Of a stretch of DNA of 64,000 nucleotides, positions 8,708 to 16,509 are shown one piece after another. Below the pieces are notes generated by a model that was not told the origin of the DNA, searched no databases, and saw nothing but the letters and a program-made list of their open reading frames with translations. Location: positions 2,952,339 through 3,016,338 of the forward strand of contig NZ_HG315690.1 in NCBI RefSeq assembly GCF_000455345.1, written 5' to 3'. The stretch's first letter is position 1. Every line of letters starts with the position of its first letter. This DNA is from Halopiger goleimassiliensis (GTDB lineage Archaea; Halobacteriota; Halobacteria; Halobacteriales; Natrialbaceae). The position numbers and the translations under genes were made by a program.

Positions 8708-9191
8708 CTACGTCGACGACTCGTTGACGGCCGCCGAGCAGGCGTTCCGGGAGACGCGAGGACAGACGGTCGAAACGGGACTAGACGTCGAGGACGAGGC
8801 GACGATTCAGTTGCGAAAGGCCTGCCGATTACTGACGGCGGCGCGGACGCTACGGGAACGAAACGGGTACTACACCGTCGTCATCGAAGCGTCCTTCGTC
8901 GCCGTTGAGCGGAGTATTCAAGCGTTCCTGCTGGAACGGGGCTACGCGGAAGCACGGGACCCCAGATACGGGCATACGAAAGCGTACGAACGTGCCGCGG
9001 AAGTCAACCTCTTCAGCCGCGAGTTCGCCGATCGGTTAGCCGAGCATTGGGCCCAAAACCGCGCCGCTGTCTACTATCGGGATGCCCCGGCGAGTTCGAA
9101 ACAAGCGACGACGATGCTCTCGTTCGCCGAAGACGTCCACCAGTACATTCTGGATTTCGCTTCGCTCTCGTCGGACTGTTGTTGTGAGTAA
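8697..9191 (+). CDS. HEPN-domain protein, putative toxin of the MNT/HEPN pair
   Basis: 164 aa, starting inside the end of the MNT gene. The protein is helical; IQLRKACRLLTAARTL and ASFVAVERSIQAFLLERG match HEPN-like helices. Where HepT toxins carry R-x4-H-x-Y, this protein reads NRAAVYYRD, so the expected catalytic His is a Tyr. The C-terminus ends in a Cys cluster (DCCCE), shared in modified form (RCSCSE) by the paralogue at 33434-33934. It may be a weak or differently acting RNase, or a non-catalytic partner. The identification rests on gene order and helix pattern. Confidence 0.7.
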   Translation: MDDSYVDDSLTAAEQAFRETRGQTVETGLDVEDEATIQLRKACRLLTAARTLRERNGYYTVVIEASFVAVERSIQAFLLERGYAEARDPRYGHTKAYERAAEVNLFSREFADRLAEHWAQNRAAVYYRDAPASSKQATTMLSFAEDVHQYILDFASLSSDCCCE

Positions 9192-9391
9192 CAGGAAACT
9201 CAACAACCTCGGGCGCCTCCGAGTTTCAGTCACCTGCTGAACTCGCGGGATCCGTCGGTCGTTTCGGCGAGACCGATCACGTCCGCGCACCCGAGTCGCT
9301 CGAGAACGACCGCCGATCGGTTCGTCTACCGACAGGGCGTGTGGGAGTCGAAGGACAGTCGATGCCGTCCCGATTGTTCGTACTTACCCGG

Positions 9392-9616
9392 TTACAGCAG
9401 TCGGTCGTACAACGGCACCAGCGCCGTCCAGAAGACGACGAAAAACGCCCCGATGCCGACGAGGACGAGCCACGGCTCGCCGGACCCTCTCGGCGGCCCG
9501 GTCGCGAGCAACCCGACCGTCGCGACGAAGAGGAAGACACAGACGCAGACGCTCCCGAGTTCGAGCGCCGTGGCGACGGGGTGGGCGCGAAACCGGGCGA
9601 CGATACTGGCGATCAT
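9392..9616 (-). CDS. Small two-helix membrane protein
   Basis: 74 aa. A short basic start (MIASIVARFRAHP) leads to two hydrophobic helices (about residues 15-40 and 49-72) split by a polar loop PPRGSGEPW. This is a common layout for small haloarchaeal membrane proteins. No family is recognised. It lies upstream of the HIT gene with the same orientation but 200 nt from the HEPN gene. Confidence 0.5.
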   Translation of the reverse strand: MIASIVARFRAHPVATALELGSVCVCVFLFVATVGLLATGPPRGSGEPWLVLVGIGAFFVVFWTALVPLYDRLL

Positions 9617-9764
9617 ACCCGAGCGTCACGTGGAGCCGACAAAACGCTCACGGTGGCGCTCGAGTAGTCGCGACCTCGCGCGTCCGCCTCGACTCGAGTC
9701 GGCCAGCGACTCCCTCGAACGGTCGCCTCCGTTCGAGCGACGAGCACCCCACGAGCCGGCGGGA

Positions 9765-10184
9765 TCAGGCTCGAGACTCGATCTCCGAGGCGATCTCGTC
9801 GAGTTCGTCGTCCGGGAGGTCCTCGGGCGCGCCGAACAGCCCGTGGATGGGGCCAGCGCCGTCGTCGTCGAAGCGGGGGACGATGTGACAGTGGACGTGG
9901 GGCACCTCCTGGCCGGCCTCCTCGCCGTTGTTGAACGCGACGGTCGTCGCGTCGGCGTCGACGGCGTCCTCGACGGCGGGCACCAGCCGGTGGATCGTCG
10001 CGTAGAGGTCCGCGGCGACGTCCTCGGGGAGGTCGTTCAGCCGTTCGTACTCCTCCTTGGGGATCACGAGGGTGTGCCCCGGTGCCAGCGGGTTGGCGTC
10101 GAGGAAGGCGATCGTCGTCTCGTCTTCGTACACGATCCGGGCGGGGATCTCCCCCTCGACGATCTGGCTGAAGATCGTACTCAT
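9765..10184 (-). CDS. HIT-family nucleotide hydrolase/transferase
   Basis: 139 aa from the ATG at 10184; TTCTTACGG at 10208-10216 lies about 28 nt upstream and supports this start. The histidine triad is PHVHCHIVPR (HxHxH). IFSQIVEGEIPARIVYEDE and LAPGHTLVIPKEEYE are typical of the bacterial/archaeal HIT (Hint-like) group that hydrolyses AMP-linked substrates such as phosphoramidates. It is cytoplasmic and highly acidic. Confidence 0.9.
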   Translation of the reverse strand: MSTIFSQIVEGEIPARIVYEDETTIAFLDANPLAPGHTLVIPKEEYERLNDLPEDVAADLYATIHRLVPAVEDAVDADATTVAFNNGEEAGQEVPHVHCHIVPRFDDDGAGPIHGLFGAPEDLPDDELDEIASEIESRA

Positions 10185-10265
10185 ACGCGAGTGTGTGTCG
10201 GCTCGCCGTAAGAAGGTTACTCGCGACGGCTCCGTCCCACCTGCCCTCACCCGTGTGCCGCGTCG

Positions 10266-10937
10266 TCACGCCGACTCGAGGCAACTCGCGAGCGTCTCCG
10301 CGACGGCCTCGCGATACGAGTCGGCGTCGTAGCCCAGCCGACCGATCCAGACGTCCTGGTAGGAGGGATGCAGGATCGGCAGGAGTGCGACGTCGAGGCG
10401 ATCGCAGTCGATCGGCTCGAGGACGGTCTCGAGGAACCCCTCGAGGTCCCGTCCCTCGGCCGCGAGGACCGTGGTCGTGGCGTGTTTTCCGGTCGCGAGG
10501 ACGACCGCGGGCTCGACGGTCTCGAGTTCGGTCAGCAGGTGCGTGCGGCAGTTCGTCCGCTCTGCGGGAGTCGGCTCGCGGTTGCTCGTCGGCTCGTCCG
10601 GATCGGCCGGATAACACTTCACCGCGTTCGTGTAGTAGGCCTCGTCGCCGTAGCCGACCGTCTCGAGCAGCCGGCGAATCCGCCGGCCGGAGTGACGGGA
10701 GGTGTAGGCCTTGCCCGTCCAGTTGCCGCCCTGCCAGCGATCGGCGTCGGGGTTGCCGTAGCCCGGGGCTTCGCCGACGACGACGATCGACGCGTCCGAG
10801 GGACCGGTCCCCCAGGAGATGCAGTTGCGGGACTCGACGAGCCCCGGACAGCGATCGCACCCGGGCTCGAGGACGTGCCGTTCGGCCGGAAACGACGGCT
10901 CCGCCGACCCGTCGGCGTTCGATGGAGGTGGGGACAC
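10266..10937 (-). CDS. Uracil-DNA glycosylase superfamily protein (Fe-S type)
   Basis: About 223 aa from a GTG at 10937. The frame stays open to an ATG at 11087, but that extension looks non-coding and would run into the divergent gene's promoter. Four Cys in the places expected for a 4Fe-4S cluster of family 4/5 enzymes are visible: CDRC, KCYPAD and NCRTH. VVVGEAPGYGNPD is motif A and LLPILHPSY the C-terminal HPS loop. The segment GGNWTGKAYTSRHSGRR differs from ordinary family 4, so its specificity may be shifted. It removes uracil or related bases from DNA. Confidence 0.82.
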   Translation of the reverse strand: MSPPPSNADGSAEPSFPAERHVLEPGCDRCPGLVESRNCISWGTGPSDASIVVVGEAPGYGNPDADRWQGGNWTGKAYTSRHSGRRIRRLLETVGYGDEAYYTNAVKCYPADPDEPTSNREPTPAERTNCRTHLLTELETVEPAVVLATGKHATTTVLAAEGRDLEGFLETVLEPIDCDRLDVALLPILHPSYQDVWIGRLGYDADSYREAVAETLASCLESA

Positions 10938-11096
10938 GCCCGACGGAAGGGCCGCGAGCGATTTAGGTCGGCCGGTTCGGCCCGACGACACGCGGGATCG
11001 GGTCGTTGCGGTATCGCGGCTCCGACTCGTTTCAGCCGGGAGACAGGTCCCGGGCGGAGGGACAAATTTACCTTCGCTGGCGAGCATCTATCGCTA

Positions 11097-11330
11097 ATGA
11101 CGCTCAACCCGGAACTGCTCGTGGAATCGATTACCCTACTGCTGTATACCGCAGTCGCAGCCGCGCTTACCGGCGGCGGTCTCATCGCCGAGTACTCCGG
11201 CATCCAACAACTCGGCGGCGGCGAGATGACCGTCGGTCTCTGGCTCGCCGGTATCGGCTGCGTGATGCTGTATGCCGGCGTCTACGGCATCGGCTACCAG
11301 AAGCTGCTGACGCGCGTTCTGACCCAGTAG
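11097..11330 (+). CDS. Small two-helix membrane protein
   Basis: 77 aa. It starts at the ATG at 11097, about 29 nt after AAATTTACC, a good leaderless promoter. The helices span about residues 8-33 (with a GGG) and 42-66, the latter beginning TVGLWLAGIGCVMLYAGVYG, followed by a short basic end. It resembles conserved haloarchaeal small membrane proteins; no function is known. It is transcribed divergently from the uracil-DNA glycosylase. Confidence 0.6.
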   Translation: MTLNPELLVESITLLLYTAVAAALTGGGLIAEYSGIQQLGGGEMTVGLWLAGIGCVMLYAGVYGIGYQKLLTRVLTQ

Positions 11331-11450
11331 TCGGCCGCTGATCGAGCCGAGAAACGGTCGGAACGATCCGCGTTCGGGAGCGTCTCCTTCTTCGCAGAAC
11401 GGACAGTTACCTCCAGACCGGGGCGACGGACTTTGCAACCGGCGGACGCG

Positions 11451-12737
11451 TTACCCGTCGAGGACGAGCCCCCGCCGGATCGCGACCCCGAGGAGGACCA
11501 ATCCGACGCCGATCGCGACGAGAACGACCGATTGGATCGTGATCGCGTCGAGGAAGCCGCCGACTACCTCGAGGAAGAACGCGGCCATCCGATCGCCCTC
11601 CGCGTCGGCCATCGACTGGAGTTCAGCGCTGGCGAGGTGGGCACCGACGAGACCGATCGAGCCGGAGAGTAGCGAACTCGCACCGACCGTTAGCGCCGCT
11701 GTCGACGCCGACGCCAGCCAGGTGACGATGCCGGCGACGGCGAGTGCCACCGCCGGAACGACGAACACGAGCGTCCCGACGATCGAGACGGCGTCCCGAG
11801 CGTCCTCGAGTGGTTCCTCGTCGAAGCCCTCCTCCTCGGTCAGGTCGATCGTCGCGGGAAGCTCCGCCTCGAGTTCCGCCTCGAACGTCGACACGATGGC
11901 GTCGCCGAGGTCAGCTTTCGCGTCCTCGACCTGACTGACGTACTCGTCGTACCCGATCAGTTCCGTCCGGGCGTCGACGTACGCCCGGCCGAGGTCGCGA
12001 ATCGGCTCCTCGAGTGCGGCCCGGTCGTCGCCGAGTTCGGACGCGATGCGCTCGTCCATCTCCGCGTAGAGTTCCTCGCGGATAGTGGGTAGTTGCTCGT
12101 CGACGTACTGGTCGAACTCCTCGTCGTCGAACTCCTCCTGGAACGCCCGCTCGAGTTCGTCCTCGGTTAACTCCCGGTCGGTCTCGGCCTGGATCTCCGC
12201 TTTCGCGGTCGCTTTCGCCTCGGCTTCGATCTCCTCGCGGGCCTCGGACTGGTGGTGCTCGAACTGCTGTTCGCTCGCGGCCATTGCCTCGATAGCCCCG
12301 GCATCGGGCACGTCGAAGGTCTCGAGGTCGATCTCCTCGGTCTCCGCCTCGAGTTCGGAGACGAGCGCCTCCCGGACCGGCTCCATCCGCAACTCGAGTC
12401 GGAGCTCCTCGGCGTCACCGTGGAGGTAGTCGTAGGCCCGCCGGATGTTTGCCTCCATCTGCTCCTGAACGTACGCCTCGTCGAAGGCCTCGGCGGCGAG
12501 GTCGGCCTGTGACCGCTCGAGGGGCCACTCGTCGCTCCCCGCCGCCATATCCTGCTCGAGGTCCGCGTGGAGTTGCGCCGTCAGTTCCTCGTAGATGCCC
12601 TCCTCCTCGGCGGTATCGGCCACGTGATCGGCGTCGAGGACCGTCCGATCCATCGCGACCGCCGCGCTCGCGGAGACCAGCGACGCCGCGAGGACGATCC
12701 CCAGAATGGTAACTGCCACCGTCCGTGCAACACTCAT
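11451..12737 (-). CDS. Haloarchaeal membrane protein with long acidic helical ectodomain
   Basis: 428 aa. An N-terminal signal-like helix (about residues 5-28) is followed by about 280 residues rich in Glu, Ala and Gln that should form long helices or coiled coil. Three hydrophobic segments close the protein (about residues 325-355, 360-380 and 400-420), ending in a basic tail RRGLVLDG. It looks like an outside-facing helical domain anchored at both ends. AAATTTGA about 29 nt upstream supports the start. No family is recognised with certainty. Confidence 0.7.
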   Translation of the reverse strand: MSVARTVAVTILGIVLAASLVSASAAVAMDRTVLDADHVADTAEEEGIYEELTAQLHADLEQDMAAGSDEWPLERSQADLAAEAFDEAYVQEQMEANIRRAYDYLHGDAEELRLELRMEPVREALVSELEAETEEIDLETFDVPDAGAIEAMAASEQQFEHHQSEAREEIEAEAKATAKAEIQAETDRELTEDELERAFQEEFDDEEFDQYVDEQLPTIREELYAEMDERIASELGDDRAALEEPIRDLGRAYVDARTELIGYDEYVSQVEDAKADLGDAIVSTFEAELEAELPATIDLTEEEGFDEEPLEDARDAVSIVGTLVFVVPAVALAVAGIVTWLASASTAALTVGASSLLSGSIGLVGAHLASAELQSMADAEGDRMAAFFLEVVGGFLDAITIQSVVLVAIGVGLVLLGVAIRRGLVLDG

Positions 12738-13002
12738 ACCCGTTCAGAGGCAACCAGGCTGTCAAATTTCTTCCCCTGAGATCCGTTCGAACGAGACGAT
12801 CGTTTAATTCCTTGGACAGTAATACCAAGTTTATAGTTCGCCGAACCGACAAGTGTTCGTACGGGAGATCCGGAAGCTGGCTGCTGGCGTCGGCTTCGGA
12901 CTGCCGTTCGCGACGCCCGACGACTGTGACGATCGGTTCGAATCGTCGCGATCCGTCCCCTGGCCGATCGACCTCGAGAAACGGCCCCACAGGACCGATT
13001 CC

Positions 13003-13010
13003 CCTTTAAT
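13003..13010 (+). promoter_or_regulatory. TATA box of ileS
   Basis: CCTTTAAT is centred 26 nt before the ATG at 13033, the spacing expected for a leaderless haloarchaeal transcript. It argues for that ATG over the longer in-frame start at 12853. Confidence 0.55.
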
Positions 13011-13032
13011 GACGGAGCGAATCACACCAGGT

Positions 13033-16000
13033 ATGAGCAGGTTCGCCGAGGTCGACGACCAGTACGCACCCCACGAACTCGAGCAGCGGGTGTTCGAGTA
13101 CTGGGACGAGGTCGACGCCTACGAAAAGACCGTCGAGCACCGATCGGACGGGGACCCCTTGTTCTTCGTCGACGGGCCGCCGTACACCTCCGGATCGGCC
13201 CACATGGGGACCACCTGGAACAAGACGCTGAAGGACGTCTACCTCCGATTCTTCCGGATGCAGGGGTACGACGTCACCGACCGGCCGGGCTACGACATGC
13301 ACGGGCTCCCCATCGAGACCCGCGTCGAGGAGGAACTCGGCTTCGAGAACAAGAAGGACATCGAGGAGTTCGGCGAGGAGAACTTCATCGAGGCCTGCAA
13401 GGAGTACGCCGAGGAGCAACTCGAGGGCCTGCAGGCGGACTTCCAGGACTTCGGCGTCTGGATGGACTGGTCGGATCCCTACAAGACGGTCCGGCCGGAG
13501 TACATGGAGGCCGCCTGGTGGGGCTTCTCCAAGGCCGCCGAGCGCGGCTTGGTCGAGAAGGGACATCGCTCGATCTCGCAGTGTCCCCGCTGTGAAACCG
13601 CGATCGCGAACAACGAGGTCGAGTACGAGGACGTCGAGGACCCCTCGATCTACGTGAAGTTCGACCTCGAGGATCGCGAGGGTTCGATCGTCATCTGGAC
13701 GACCACGCCGTGGACGATCCCCGCGAACACCTTCGTCGCCGTCGACGAGGAGGGCGACTACGTCGGCGTCCGCGCTGAGAAAGAGGACGAGGAAGAACTC
13801 CTCTATATCGCTGAGGCCAAACACGAAGAAGTCCTCCGCGAGGGCCGCTACGAGGACTACGAGATCGTCGAGGAGCTGACCGGCGAGGAACTGATCGGCT
13901 GGTCCTACGAGCACCCCCTCGCCGAGGAGGTCCCCGACCACGTCGACGCGGCGGGCACGCTCGAGGTCTACGCCGGCGACTACGTCGACACCCACGGCGA
14001 CGGCACCGGCCTCGTCCACTCCGCGCCGGGCCACGGTGAGGAGGACTTCGAGCGCGGGCAGGAACTGGGCTTCCCGATCTTCTGTCCCGTCGGCGGCGAC
14101 GGCGTCTACACCGAGGAGGCCGGCAAGTACGAGGGCCAGTTCGTCAAAGACGCCGACGACGAGATCATCTCGGACTTAGACGAGAACGGCGCGCTGCTCG
14201 CGTCGGGCACCGTCCACCACAGCTACGGCCACTGCTGGCGCTGTGACACGGGCATCGTCCAGATCGTCACCGACCAGTGGTTCATCACGATCACGGACAT
14301 CAAGGACGAGCTGCTCGAGAACATCGAGGACAGCGAGTGGAGTCCCGACTGGGCCCGCGATAATCGCTTCCGGGACTTCGTCGAGGAAGCGCCCGACTGG
14401 AACGTCTCGCGCCAGCGCTACTGGGGTATCCCGCTGCCCGTCTGGACGCCCGAGGATCGGGACGACGACGGGGCGGCTACCGCCGGCAGTCCAGAGCGCG
14501 CCGGCGGGCGCGCGGACGAGGACATGATCGTTATCGGCGACCGCGAGGAACTCGCCGAGCGAGTCGACCAGGACGTCGATCCCGAGGAGGTCGACCTCCA
14601 CAAGGACACGGTCGACGAACTCACGATCACCGAGGACGGCACCACCTACACCCGCGTTCCCGACGTCTTCGACGTCTGGCTCGACTCCTCGGTCGCCTCC
14701 TGGGGCACCCTGAACTACCCCGAGGACGACAGCCGGTTCGACGAGCTCTGGCCCGCGGACTTCATCCTCGAGGCCCACGACCAGACGCGGGGCTGGTTCT
14801 GGTCGCAGCTGGGCATGGGCAGCGCCGCGCTCGGCGAGATCCCCTACGAGGAGGTCCTGATGCACGGCCACGCGCTCATGCCCGACGGGCGCGCGATGAG
14901 CAAGTCCAAGGACATCCTCATCGACCCCCACGAGGCCATCGACCGCCACGGCCGCGACGTCATGCGAATGTTCCTCCTCTCGAACAACCCGCAGGGCGAG
15001 GACATGCGCTTCGACTGGGACGGGATGCAGACGATGGAGAACCACCTCCGCACCCTGTGGAACGTCTTCCGGTTCCCGCTTCCCTACATGCGGTTGGACG
15101 ACTTCGACCCGCAGGAGACGACGCTCGAGGACGTGGATTCGGACCTCGAACTCGTCGACGAGTGGGTGCTGGCCCGCCTGCAGTCCACGAAGGCCGAGAT
15201 GACCGAGCACTTCGAGGACCGCCGCCAGGACAAGGCCGTCGACGCCCTCATCGACTTCGTCGTCGAGGACGTCTCCCGGTTCTACGTCCAGGCCGTCCGC
15301 GAGCGCATGTGGGAGGAAGAGGACAGCGCCTCCAAGGAGGCCGCCTACGCGACGATCTACCGCGTGCTCCGCGAGACCGTTGCGCTACTCGCGCCCTACG
15401 CGCCCTTCATCAGCGAGGAGATCTACGGCACCCTCACGGGCGACGCCGAACACGACACCGTCCACATGTGCGACTGGCCTGCGATCGAGGAGTACTGGCA
15501 GGACGAGCAACTCGAGGAAGACGTCGCCTTCCTGCGGGCCATCGAGGAAGCGGGCGCGAACGCCCGTCAACAGGCCGGTCGCAAACTGCGCTGGCCGGTT
15601 CCGCGCGTCGTCGTCGCCGCCGACGACGAGCGCGTCGCCGCGGCCGTCGAGCGCCACACCGCCCTGCTCGAGGATCGGCTCAACGCCCGCGAGATCGAAC
15701 TCGTCTCCGCCGACGACCGCTGGGAAGAACTGCAGTACAGCGCCGAGGCCGACATGAGCGAACTCGGCCCCGCGTTCGGCGACCGGGCCGGGCAAGTCAT
15801 GAACGCGCTCAACGAGGCCCGGATCGACGAGCCCTCGCTCGAGGCCCTCGAGGAGGCCGTCTCGGACGTGCTCGAGGAGGGCGCGGAGCAACGCTCCGCG
15901 GAAGACGCGAGCGGCGACGAGCCGCGAGCGGCGCTCGAGGAGTCGATGGTTTCCTTCGTCACCGAGACGCCGGACGACGTCGCCGGCACCGCGTTCGGCC

Positions 16001-16332
16001 TCGACGGCGACGACCGCGGCGTCGCCTACGTCGACGCCTCGCTGACCGAAGACATCGAGAGCGAGGGCTACGCCCGCGAGGTCATCCGCCGCGTTCAGGA
16101 GATGCGCAAGGACCTCGATCTCGACGTCGAGGAGCGCATCGCCCTGGACCTCGAGATCGAGGACGACCGCGTGGCCGACCTCGTTTCCGACCGCGAGGAC
16201 CTGATCCGCGAGGAAGTCCGCGCGGACGAACTCCGCGCCGTCGACGACGGCCACCGCAAGGAGTGGGAGGTCGAAGGCGTTGCGATGGAGATCGCGATCG
16301 AGCCGCTGGCGGCCGCTGAAGCGTCGGACTGA
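13033..16332 (+). CDS. ileS: Isoleucyl-tRNA synthetase
   Basis: 1099 aa, normal for archaeal IleRS. It charges tRNA-Ile and edits misactivated valine. The class I signature appears as SGSAHMGTTW (HIGH-type, His57) and the KMSKS loop as AMSKSKDIL (near residue 622). The CP1 editing domain lies between (about 190-400), followed by WNVSRQRYWGIPLPVW and the anticodon-binding helices (from about 690). A short hydrophilic insertion around residues 476-495 (DDDGAATAGSPERAGG) is a halophile-type addition. The ATG at 13033 begins MSRFAEVDDQYAPHELEQ, the usual N-terminus. Confidence 0.97.
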   Translation: MSRFAEVDDQYAPHELEQRVFEYWDEVDAYEKTVEHRSDGDPLFFVDGPPYTSGSAHMGTTWNKTLKDVYLRFFRMQGYDVTDRPGYDMHGLPIETRVEEELGFENKKDIEEFGEENFIEACKEYAEEQLEGLQADFQDFGVWMDWSDPYKTVRPEYMEAAWWGFSKAAERGLVEKGHRSISQCPRCETAIANNEVEYEDVEDPSIYVKFDLEDREGSIVIWTTTPWTIPANTFVAVDEEGDYVGVRAEKEDEEELLYIAEAKHEEVLREGRYEDYEIVEELTGEELIGWSYEHPLAEEVPDHVDAAGTLEVYAGDYVDTHGDGTGLVHSAPGHGEEDFERGQELGFPIFCPVGGDGVYTEEAGKYEGQFVKDADDEIISDLDENGALLASGTVHHSYGHCWRCDTGIVQIVTDQWFITITDIKDELLENIEDSEWSPDWARDNRFRDFVEEAPDWNVSRQRYWGIPLPVWTPEDRDDDGAATAGSPERAGGRADEDMIVIGDREELAERVDQDVDPEEVDLHKDTVDELTITEDGTTYTRVPDVFDVWLDSSVASWGTLNYPEDDSRFDELWPADFILEAHDQTRGWFWSQLGMGSAALGEIPYEEVLMHGHALMPDGRAMSKSKDILIDPHEAIDRHGRDVMRMFLLSNNPQGEDMRFDWDGMQTMENHLRTLWNVFRFPLPYMRLDDFDPQETTLEDVDSDLELVDEWVLARLQSTKAEMTEHFEDRRQDKAVDALIDFVVEDVSRFYVQAVRERMWEEEDSASKEAAYATIYRVLRETVALLAPYAPFISEEIYGTLTGDAEHDTVHMCDWPAIEEYWQDEQLEEDVAFLRAIEEAGANARQQAGRKLRWPVPRVVVAADDERVAAAVERHTALLEDRLNAREIELVSADDRWEELQYSAEADMSELGPAFGDRAGQVMNALNEARIDEPSLEALEEAVSDVLEEGAEQRSAEDASGDEPRAALEESMVSFVTETPDDVAGTAFGLDGDDRGVAYVDASLTEDIESEGYAREVIRRVQEMRKDLDLDVEERIALDLEIEDDRVADLVSDREDLIREEVRADELRAVDDGHRKEWEVEGVAMEIAIEPLAAAEASD

Positions 16333-16509
16333 CGGGATAGGCTCGAGAAAGGGTATTTTCGCGTTTCAGTAGCGGTCCAGTCACCCGTCGGCCATCCACC
16401 GTAGAGACACGTCTCGACTCCGTGCGGAGAACTCGTCGCCAGCGTTAGTGTTGGCCTTCGAGAACGATCCGGTTCGCTGACGGTCAATCGACCACAAAAG
16501 TCATGCCGA

